Source: Methylobacterium terricola
GTDB lineage: Bacteria > Pseudomonadota > Alphaproteobacteria > Rhizobiales > Beijerinckiaceae
Assembly (NCBI RefSeq): GCF_006151805.1
Contig: NZ_VDDA01000004.1
Location: 363,519-427,518, forward strand
Direction of reading: 5' to 3'
Length of the DNA stretch: 64,000 nt
Part shown: one piece after another, positions 57,182 through 64,000 of the stretch
Layout: each line of letters starts with the position of its first letter
How positions within the stretch are numbered: position 1 is the first letter of the stretch
Translations under genes and position numbers: made by a program
Notes under the pieces: model-generated
Databases searched by the model: none
Seen by the model: only the letters and a program-made list of their open reading frames with translations
What the model was told of the DNA's origin: nothing

Positions 57182-57232
57182 TTTTCACTTCCTGATGTTG
57201 TCGGTTTGAACGGTTTGGTCTCGAACAGCCCG

Positions 57233-57766
57233 TTAGGCCGCTTCGTCGGTCTGGGCGTCGCCGGTCTTGGCATAGGCCCCGAACACGCGCGCGAGCTTGG
57301 CGGCCGGCGCGTTGACGACCTGAGCGATCTTGGTCGCGGGAGCCTGGACCAGGCCCACGATCTTGGCGCGCAGTTCGTCGAGGGACGGCAGCGAGGCCAG
57401 GGCCTTCACGCCGTCCACGTTCAGGGCGGTCGTCCCCATGGCTCCGCCGAGGATGACCAGCTTCTCGTTGGCCTTGGCGAAGTCCACCGCCACCTTGGCG
57501 GCCGCGACCGGATCGCTCGAATAGGCGAGCAGGGTCGGGCCCTTCAGGAGGGGCTGGATGGAGGCGACGTCCGTGCCTTCGAGAGCGATGTTGGCGAGGC
57601 GGTTCTTGGCGACCTTCACGGTGGCGCCGGCCTGCTTCATCTGCGAGCGCAGCTTCTGCATGTCGGCGACCGTGAGGCCCTTGTAGTGGGCCACGACGAC
57701 GACGGAGGTGTTCGCGAACACCCCGTTGAGCGTCGAGACGAGATCAGCTTTTGCTGCTCTGTCCAC
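57233..57766 (-). CDS. rplJ: 50S ribosomal protein L10
   Basis: 177 residues from the GTG at 57766 ([15 protein letters not shown]), preceded by GGAGAG; a longer frame to 57877 is not supported. Contains [18 protein letters not shown] and [11 protein letters not shown]; the C-terminal helix binds L7/L12 dimers. In E. coli L10-L12 binds the rplJ leader to repress translation; here too a ~400-nt leader precedes the gene. Confidence 0.97.
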   Translation of the reverse strand: MDRAAKADLVSTLNGVFANTSVVVVAHYKGLTVADMQKLRSQMKQAGATVKVAKNRLANIALEGTDVASIQPLLKGPTLLAYSSDPVAAAKVAVDFAKANEKLVILGGAMGTTALNVDGVKALASLPSLDELRAKIVGLVQAPATKIAQVVNAPAAKLARVFGAYAKTGDAQTDEAA

Positions 57767-58182
57767 CTTGGCTCTCTCCGGTTGGCGGAACCCGGGTGGG
57801 CCCCGCCGGTTGCAAATGCCGCCCAGGATGAGCCGGGGCCTTACGAGAAGACCGCGACGTCCTGAACGACGCTTCACGGCCCTGCCCCCGATGCCAAGGA
57901 CCTGACGGCCCCTCGCCTCGGGCGAGATGGTTCAAACCGACGCCCCGCGGGCCCAGGAAGGCCTGGGGGCGGTGAAACTCGGTCTTCCCCGTCTGTGCAG
58001 GCTGGGGGATTAAGCCGGCTGGCGCCGACGCCTGCAGTCTCGGACAGGACATGGCCGGACGGGGCACGAGGGGCTTCCCCCTGAACCCTTCCGGCCACTT
58101 CGGTCACCCGGTCGCCCGGGGACCTCTCTCAAGGACCGGCCGGTCGGCCGAATCCTTTCGATCTCGGAAACGTGGAGCCGGG
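57767..58182 (-). promoter_or_regulatory. Long untranslated leader of rplJ
   Basis: About 410 nt between the predicted promoter and the rplJ GTG with no convincing gene. Its length is compatible with an L10/L12 autoregulatory binding site as known in enterobacteria, but the structure was not resolved by eye. Confidence 0.4.
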
Positions 58183-58211
58183 TCTATAGCGGCGTGCAAG
58201 CAGCCTGCCAA
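58183..58211 (-). promoter_or_regulatory. Promoter of rplJL-rpoBC
   Basis: Minus strand TTGGCA (58206-58211), 17-bp spacer, TATAGA (58183-58188). It lies 78 bp after the stop of the radical SAM gene, so rplJL need not depend on transcription through that gene. Confidence 0.72.
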
Positions 58212-58288
58212 GGGCCCCGACACGGGAAATGTCGCCCGCGACGAGGAAATTCGGTCGCAGGCACCGATTTCCCGTCAGTGCTTCCCAC

Positions 58289-59902
58289 TCACGCCGCCTG
58301 CCGGGCCCCTGCCCTCGCGGCGGCCTCCGCCTTGGCCTTGTCCTGCGCCGCATAGAACGAGGCGTTGTGCTCGCCGCGCAGGGCCTCGCGGGTGAAGCGG
58401 ATCAGGTGATGGGCGACGAAGCCCATGTTGAACACCGCCTCGATCTGCCCGCGCTTGAGGGCGTAGCCGGCGGCGCGCCAGAACGGACGGCGGTAATCGG
58501 AGAGCAGGCCGACCCGGGTGATGATGTTGAAGCCCAGGATCAGGCCGCGGCGCAGGTTGGTCAGCGTCAGCTTGCCGGCGGTCGGAGTGGTGATCCGGTT
58601 CGGGTAAGTGACGTCGCATTGGCGCTTGAAGCGCTCGAACAGCTGCTCGGGCGAGTAGGCGTGCGCGATGGCCCGGCGCCACGAGCCGACGACGTCGTCG
58701 TGCGGGCGCTTGAACAGCACGTTCGACTCGAGACTGGCATCGTGGACGAGCCGACCCTCCCGTTCGAGACGGTCCCAGAGCGGGGTCTTGGGCAGGGCCT
58801 GGAGCAGGTTGATGGTGAGGACCGGGATCGCCGACCGGTCGATGAAGTCGATCAGGTTCTGCTCGGACTTGTCGGTGTCGGTGTCGAGGCCCAGGATGAT
58901 GCCAGAGGTCACCTCGAGCCCGTAGGAGTTCAGGGTCTCGATCGCCTCGTACATCGGCACGGCCGCGTTGTGGGTCTTGTCGATGCCCTTCAGCGCGTCC
59001 GCCTCCGGCGTCTCGATGCCGACGAACACCGTCATGAAGTTGGCCTGGCGCATCAGCTCGAGGATCTCGGGCTGCTTGGCCATGTTCAGCGTCGCCTCGC
59101 AGGCGAACTGGAGCGGGTAGTTGTTCCGCTTCTGCCACTCCACGAGGTGGGGCAGCATCTCGCGGGTCGCCTTGCGGTTGCCGATGAAGTTGTCGTCCAC
59201 GAAGTAGACCACCGCCGGGTGCCCCGGCTGCGCCACGATGGCGTCGAGCTCGGCGCAGAGCTGCTCGGGGGTCTTGAGCCGCGGCTGGCGGCCGTAGAGC
59301 TGCGGGATGTCGCAGAACTCGCAGCGATACGGACAGCCGGAGGAGAATTGCAGCGAGCCGATCAGGTAGCGCTTGAGCGGCACCCGCTCGTAGGCCGGGG
59401 CCGGGAACTCGGACAGGCCGAGACGGTCCTTGGTCTCGAACCGCTCCGGCTCGTGCGGCACCGCCACGGTCTCGTCGAGGCGCCGGATCAGCGCGTCGGT
59501 GGCATCGCCGATCTCGCCGATGTGGAGATAGTCGAAATCCGGGTACTTCTCCGGCGCGCCGGAGACCGAGGGGCCGCCGAGCGCCGCGACCTTGCCGGCG
59601 GCATGGGCGCGCCGGCCGATCTCGTGGATCTGGCCCTCCTGGATGTGCATGCCCGACACGAACACCGCGTCGGCCCAGGTGAAGTCCTCGGGCGTCGCCC
59701 GAGCGATGTTCTCGTCGATGAAACGCACCTCCCATGCCTCCGGCATGTAGGCGGCGATCACCAGGAGCCCCTGCGGCGGCATGAAGGCCTTGACGCCGCC
59801 CATCAGCGGATAGGCGTGCGAGAAGGTGCCGAACGAGGGCGTGTAAGCGGGGAAGACGCAGAGGATGCGTCGCGAGGAGGAGACCGGGACGGTGCTGCGC
59901 AT
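58289..59902 (-). CDS. B12-binding radical SAM protein, HpnP (hopanoid C-2 methylase)-like
   Basis: 537 residues. The N-terminal ~150 residues form a B12-binding-like domain (RRILCVFPAYTPSFGTFSHAYP, GGPSVSG). The radical SAM domain has the 4Fe-4S motif CPYRCEFC with Cys190, Cys194 and Cys197. The C-terminal part (ESNVLFKRPHDDVVGSWR, AYSPEQLFERFKRQCDVTY) is strongly reminiscent of the alphaproteobacterial HpnP group that methylates hopanoids at C-2; this is recall, not a search. It lies between rplA and rplJ on the same strand, normally adjacent genes. Promoters or terminators on both sides suggest that it may be separately controlled. Confidence 0.9.
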   Translation of the reverse strand: MRSTVPVSSSRRILCVFPAYTPSFGTFSHAYPLMGGVKAFMPPQGLLVIAAYMPEAWEVRFIDENIARATPEDFTWADAVFVSGMHIQEGQIHEIGRRAHAAGKVAALGGPSVSGAPEKYPDFDYLHIGEIGDATDALIRRLDETVAVPHEPERFETKDRLGLSEFPAPAYERVPLKRYLIGSLQFSSGCPYRCEFCDIPQLYGRQPRLKTPEQLCAELDAIVAQPGHPAVVYFVDDNFIGNRKATREMLPHLVEWQKRNNYPLQFACEATLNMAKQPEILELMRQANFMTVFVGIETPEADALKGIDKTHNAAVPMYEAIETLNSYGLEVTSGIILGLDTDTDKSEQNLIDFIDRSAIPVLTINLLQALPKTPLWDRLEREGRLVHDASLESNVLFKRPHDDVVGSWRRAIAHAYSPEQLFERFKRQCDVTYPNRITTPTAGKLTLTNLRRGLILGFNIITRVGLLSDYRRPFWRAAGYALKRGQIEAVFNMGFVAHHLIRFTREALRGEHNASFYAAQDKAKAEAAARAGARQAA

Positions 59903-60036
59903 GGCACCGTATGTAGCACAGCGGCGCCGGATGACTGCCCCTCGGGAGAGGTTTTCGCCGCGGCGCGGCCCCGTGCGGAGTGCCGAGATGCCGCAGCGTC
60001 AGACCCTGGCCCGCGACGCTCGCAGTTTCCGGACAG

Positions 60037-60067
60037 CGAAACGCCCGGTCCGTTGCCGGACCGGGCG
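60037..60067 (-). terminator. Terminator-like hairpin after rplA
   Basis: Minus strand: CGCCCGGTCC (60058-60067) pairs with GGACCGGGCG (60042-60051), 6-nt loop, followed by TTTCG. The 10-bp stem is strong but the T-tract is short. Between rplA and the radical SAM gene. Confidence 0.6.
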
Positions 60068-60099
60068 CCTCAGATCAGTGTCGCCTCAGTCGCGTCGGC

Positions 60100-60807
60100 T
60101 CAGGCGCCGGCGGCGACCAGCACGCTCGAGGGATCGACCTTCACGCCCGGGCCCATCGTCGAGGAGACGGCGATGCGCTGGATGTAGGTGCCCTTGGCGC
60201 CGGCCGGACGCGCCTTGGCGACCGCGTCGGCGAAGGCGCGGATGTTCTCGACGATCTTCTGCTCGTCGAACGAGACCTTGCCGATGCCGGCGTGGACGAT
60301 GCCCGCCTTCTCGACGCGGAACTCGACCGAACCGCCCTTGGCGCCGGCGACGGCGCCCTTCACGTCCATGGTGACGGTGCCGACCTTCGGGTTCGGCATC
60401 AGGCCGCGCGGGCCCAGCACCTTACCGAGGCGGCCGACCAGCGGCATCATGTCCGGGGTGGCGATGCAGCGATCGAAGTCGATCGTGCCGCCCTGGATCG
60501 TCTCGAGCAGGTCCTCGGCGCCGACGATGTCGGCACCGGCGGCGCGGGCCTCGTCGGCCTTCGGGCCGCGGGCGAACACCGCCACCCGCACGGTCCGGCC
60601 GGAGCCGTTCGGCAGGTTGCAGACGCCGCGGACCATCTGGTCGGCGTGGCGGGGGTCGACGCCGAGATTCATCGAGACCTCGAAGGTCTCGTCGAACTTG
60701 GCGGTGGCCCGCTCCTTGATCAGCTTCACCGCATCGGCGAGCGGATAGAGCTTGGTGACCTCGATGCCCTCGCGGGCGGAGCGGATGCGCTTGCCTGTCT
60801 GTGCCAT
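60100..60807 (-). CDS. rplA: 50S ribosomal protein L1
   Basis: 235 residues; contains [30 protein letters not shown], the L1 signature. Forms the mobile stalk that helps deacyl-tRNA leave the E site. In E. coli L1 represses its operon. 12 bp after rplK. Followed not by rplJ but by a hairpin and the radical SAM gene. Confidence 0.98.
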   Translation of the reverse strand: MAQTGKRIRSAREGIEVTKLYPLADAVKLIKERATAKFDETFEVSMNLGVDPRHADQMVRGVCNLPNGSGRTVRVAVFARGPKADEARAAGADIVGAEDLLETIQGGTIDFDRCIATPDMMPLVGRLGKVLGPRGLMPNPKVGTVTMDVKGAVAGAKGGSVEFRVEKAGIVHAGIGKVSFDEQKIVENIRAFADAVAKARPAGAKGTYIQRIAVSSTMGPGVKVDPSSVLVAAGA

Positions 60808-60819
60808 GTCGCCCTCCCC

Positions 60820-61269
60820 TTACGCGGTGATCTCGAGGCCCATGGCGCGGGCGGAGCCGCGGATCATGGCGACGGCGGAATCGACCGAATCACAGTTCAG
60901 GTCGGGCATCTTCTTCTCGGCGATCTCGCGGATCTGCGCCTCGGAGACCTTGCCGGCGGGCGCGCCCTTGCCGGGGGTCTTCGAGCCGGAGGCCGGCTTC
61001 TTGCCGATCTTCAGGCCAGCGGCCTTCTTCAGGAAGAAGGAGACCGGGGGCTGCTTCATCTCGAAGGTGAAGGAGCGGTCCTGATACGCGGTGATGATCA
61101 CCGGGATCGGGGTGCCCTTCTCGATCTGCGCGGTCTTCGCGTTGAAGGCCTTGCAGAATTCCATGATGTTGAGGCCGCGCTGACCGAGCGCGGGACCGAT
61201 CGGCGGCGACGGGTTGGCGGCGCCGGCCGGGACCTGAAGCTTCACGTAGCCCGTGATCTTCTTCGCCAT
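60820..61269 (-). CDS. rplK: 50S ribosomal protein L11
   Basis: 149 residues; [34 protein letters not shown] is the invariant L11 N-terminal region at the GTPase centre. A Lys/Ser/Pro insertion ([13 protein letters not shown], about 98-110) makes it slightly longer than the usual 142. 178 bp after nusG. Confidence 0.98.
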   Translation of the reverse strand: MAKKITGYVKLQVPAGAANPSPPIGPALGQRGLNIMEFCKAFNAKTAQIEKGTPIPVIITAYQDRSFTFEMKQPPVSFFLKKAAGLKIGKKPASGSKTPGKGAPAGKVSEAQIREIAEKKMPDLNCDSVDSAVAMIRGSARAMGLEITA

Positions 61270-61447
61270 GGGACTGCTCCCAGAATAGCCCTATCGACTG
61301 AGGGCGGTTGCAGGTCGCGGTGCGGCCCGGACTCCCGGAGGCGTTCCCGGGCGGGCCTTCCGCGGGTGAGGGGCGGCTTTTTCGGGAGCCGCGACGAGGC
61401 ACGCTGACCGCGCCCCATGCGACTCCGAAGCAATCCGCCGGGTACGA

Positions 61448-61990
61448 TCAGAGCTTCTCGACCTGACCGTATTCGAGCTCGACCGGGGTCGCCCGGCCGA
61501 AGATGGAGACCGCCACCTTGAGGCGGGAGCGGCTCTCGTCGACTTCCTCGACGATGCCGTTGAACGAGGCGAAGGGGCCGTCCGCGACGCGGACCTGCTC
61601 GCCGACCTCGTAGGAGATCGAGGCCTTCGGGCGGTCGGTGCCTTCCTGGACCTGGCCCTTGATGCGCTCGGCCTCGGCGTCCGGGATCGGCACCGGCTTC
61701 GACTTGTCGGCGCCGAGGAAGCCCGTGACCTTCGGGGTGTTCTTGATGAGGTGATAGACCTCGTCGGTGAGGTCGCACTTCACCAGCACGTAGCCGGGGA
61801 AGAACTTGCGCTCGGCATCGACCTTGCGGCCGCGACGCACCTCCACGACCTTCTCGGTCGGGACCATGACCTCGTCGAACTTCTCGGTCAGGCCGCGCTG
61901 GGCCGCCTGGTCCTTGATCGACTGCGCGACCTTGTTCTCGAAGTTCGAGTAGGCGTGGACGATGTACCAGCGCTTCGACACGGCGTTCAC
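61448..61990 (-). CDS. nusG: Transcription termination/antitermination factor NusG
   Basis: 180 residues. NGN domain (1-120: [46 protein letters not shown]) binds RNA polymerase; the KOW domain (about 128-180: [24 protein letters not shown]) binds S10 or Rho. 61 bp after secE. Confidence 0.98.
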   Translation of the reverse strand: MNAVSKRWYIVHAYSNFENKVAQSIKDQAAQRGLTEKFDEVMVPTEKVVEVRRGRKVDAERKFFPGYVLVKCDLTDEVYHLIKNTPKVTGFLGADKSKPVPIPDAEAERIKGQVQEGTDRPKASISYEVGEQVRVADGPFASFNGIVEEVDESRSRLKVAVSIFGRATPVELEYGQVEKL

Positions 61991-62051
61991 TCCAGTCCGG
62001 CGCGCGGCCCCGACTCTCGGGCCGGCGGCTGCCGGGTCATCGTTTGTTCGA

Positions 62052-62360
62052 TCAGGCCCCGATGCCCAGCACCAGCGTCACGGCGTAGCGCAGCACCTGG
62101 TCGACGACGGTGAAGAACACGCTCGCCACCACCACCATGACGAACACCATCAGGGTGGTGACCAGGGTCTCCTTGCGGGTCGGCCACGTGACCTTCCGGC
62201 CCTCGTCGCGCACCTGCTGCAGGAACTCGAACGGGCCGACGCGCTTCTGCGCCGGACGCGGGGGCGGCGTCGGCGTGGAGCCACCGCCGCGGGCCGGCGG
62301 CGTGCTGCGGGAGGCGTTGCGCCCGAGGTCCATCTTCTTCGTCGCTTCGTTCGATGCCAT
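62052..62360 (-). CDS. secE: Preprotein translocase subunit SecE
   Basis: 102 residues from the ATG at 62360. A Pro/Gly-rich, Lys/Arg-containing N-terminal extension (about 15-38) is followed by the conserved amphipathic helix ([28 protein letters not shown]) and one membrane helix (about 72-95), as in the single-span SecE of most bacteria. Clamps SecY (31771). First protein gene of the secE-nusG-rplKA unit after tRNA-Trp. Confidence 0.96.
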   Translation of the reverse strand: MASNEATKKMDLGRNASRSTPPARGGGSTPTPPPRPAQKRVGPFEFLQQVRDEGRKVTWPTRKETLVTTLMVFVMVVVASVFFTVVDQVLRYAVTLVLGIGA

Positions 62361-62459
62361 GGCTCGGACAACCGATGCGCTCGAAACCAACGGCGGCAGG
62401 CAGGCTGAAGGATCTCTCCCGGCCCGCATCGCCGCCTGTTCGATCTGGGATGGGCGCAG

Positions 62460-62488
62460 CGTCTAGCGCAGTTGCCTGCGCTTGTCGA
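62460..62488 (-). promoter_or_regulatory. Candidate promoter of secE-nusG
   Basis: Minus strand TCGACA (62483-62488), 17-bp spacer containing GCGCAG-gcaa-CTGCGC, TAGACG (62460-62465). About 95 bp before secE. The -10 is weak. Confidence 0.35.
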
Positions 62489-62559
62489 CTGTCCCGGACG
62501 GATTGTTGTTCGGAGAGATCTGCCGGTGAGGGCGGAGGCTCCGGTCGGCTCGCGGTCCC

Positions 62560-62636
62560 TGGCAGGAGTGGAGGGACTCGAACCCCCAACCCCCGGTTTT
62601 GGAGACCGGTGCTCTGACCAGTTGAGCTACACTCCT
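62560..62636 (-). tRNA. trpT: tRNA-Trp (anticodon CCA)
   Basis: 77 nt including the encoded 3' CCA. The acceptor arms AGGAGTG (5') and CACTCCT (3') pair over 7 bp. The anticodon loop is CTCCAAA with anticodon CCA, on the stem CCGGT/ACCGG. The T-loop reads GGTTCGAGTCC. Located between tuf2 and secE, the common bacterial arrangement. Confidence 0.97.
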
Positions 62637-62658
62637 GCAGCGCCGCGGCGCGACCGCT

Positions 62659-62687
62659 CTGTAGCCGGATCCCCGGGCCGGATGCAA
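62659..62687 (-). promoter_or_regulatory. Candidate promoter of tRNA-Trp
   Basis: Minus strand TTGCAT (62682-62687), 17-bp spacer, CTACAG (62659-62664). The predicted start is about 15 nt before the tRNA. Lies after the tuf2 terminator. Confidence 0.5.
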
Positions 62688-62692
62688 GTGGA

Positions 62693-62711
62693 TTGTAGCG
62701 TAAGGCTACAA
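62693..62711. repeat. Small inverted repeat upstream of the tRNA-Trp promoter
   Basis: TTGTAGC-GTAAG-GCTACAA, a perfect 7-bp repeat directly upstream of the candidate -35. Its AT content stands out; it could be an operator or an upstream promoter element. Confidence 0.5.
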
Positions 62712-62946
62712 GAACCCTCCGCGGCCGTCGGCGCCGGTGTGGTCACCCACTCCATCACGGGCATCGCGGGGCGGTGGGGAGACCGGGACGGCGGCCCGCC
62801 AACTCCTCGCGGCAGCCTTGGAGCTGTCGCAACATTCACAGCACCTTGATGCGGAGGTGGGGCAATTCCTTGCGGGGGTGCGGTCGGCGTGACCGCTCGC
62901 AAACCGCAATGCCACGCGTCGGCGGGCCGAGCAGGCACCGAGACAC
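62712..62946. other. Gap between tRNA-Trp promoter region and tuf2 terminator
   Basis: 235 bp. No gene, repeat or promoter could be supported here. Confidence 0.5.
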
Positions 62947-63016
62947 GAAAAAAGGGCGGGCGCGCGCGGCACCCGCCCCTCTCTCATAGGTCCGGAGCCC
63001 GAGCTGGCTCCGGACC
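62947..63016 (-). terminator. Double hairpin terminator after tuf2
   Basis: Minus strand, first GGTCCGGAGCC/GGCTCCGGACC (11-bp stem, 62989-63016), starting 12 nt after the tuf2 stop. Then a 10-bp stem GGGCGGGTGC/GCGCCCGCCC (62954-62978, one G-T pair) followed by six T. The second is a full intrinsic terminator. Confidence 0.9.
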
Positions 63017-63028
63017 AGTCCATCCAAC

Positions 63029-64000
<972 letters not shown>

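Noticed and set aside
62627..62938. A minus-strand open frame overlapping tRNA-Trp and the gap before tuf2
   Set aside because: It overlaps the tRNA, has no ribosome site, and reads as Pro/Arg-rich noise.

Overview
The window looks like part of the chromosome of a high-GC alphaproteobacterium, most likely Methylobacterium or a close relative. This is inferred from the very GC-rich coding sequence, an ECF biotin transporter bioMNY, a GGAAC-N16-CGTT (EcfG-type) promoter in front of dps, the secE-nusG-rplKA-rplJL-rpoBC-rpsLG-fusA-tuf-S10-spc-alpha gene order with a second tuf next to tRNA-Trp, and a B12-binding radical SAM protein resembling the hopanoid C-2 methylase HpnP. No rRNA, CRISPR array, insertion sequence or prophage was seen.

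Layout. 1-3110 (+): the 3' part of a GMC oxidoreductase, an overlapping SDR, then dps and an intrinsic terminator. 3182-3588 (+): two tiny membrane-protein genes of lower GC. 3596-6169 (-): ilvB-ilvN, preceded by a promoter, a 16-residue leader peptide with the codon run Val-Leu-Ile-Val, and an intrinsic terminator, which is a textbook attenuator arrangement. 6203-8057 (-): the biotin transporter operon bioM-bioN-bioY. 8161-19557 (+): one long, tightly overlapping chemosensory operon, cheW-cheR(TPR)-cheW-mcp-cheA(REC)-cheB, followed by two multi-domain histidine kinases. This is the composition of a Wsp system, but with kinases where Wsp has its diguanylate cyclase. 19885-24326 (+): a heavy-metal RND efflux pair. 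24515-25158 (+): a Phd/PIN-type toxin-antitoxin pair whose toxin has lost acidic active-site residues. 25443-27098 (-): an aminotransferase and a small PepSY protein.

27168-64000 (-) is the transcription/translation super-cluster. Read in the direction of transcription it runs tuf2 (partial) - tRNA-Trp - secE - nusG - rplK - rplA - [radical SAM gene] - rplJ - rplL - rpoB - rpoC // rpsL - rpsG - fusA - tuf1 - rpsJ-rplC-rplD-rplW-rplB-rpsS-rplV-rpsC-rplP-rpmC-rpsQ // rplN-rplX-rplE-rpsN-rpsH-rplF-rplR-rpsE-rpmD-rplO-secY-adk // rpsM-rpsK-[metallo-beta-lactamase-fold gene]-rpoA-rplQ. Promoter-like sequences with exact 17-bp spacers can be read before secE, tRNA-Trp, rplJ, rpsL, rplN and rpsM. 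Terminator hairpins follow tuf2, rpoC, rpsQ and rplQ, with a weaker one after rplA. Two non-ribosomal genes sit inside this normally conserved series.

The best candidates for new biology are the Wsp-like operon with kinase outputs, the ilv leader attenuator, a possible attenuator in the spc (rplN) leader, and the two enzyme genes embedded in ribosomal operons. All functions are inferred from reading the sequence; no searches or folding programs were run.
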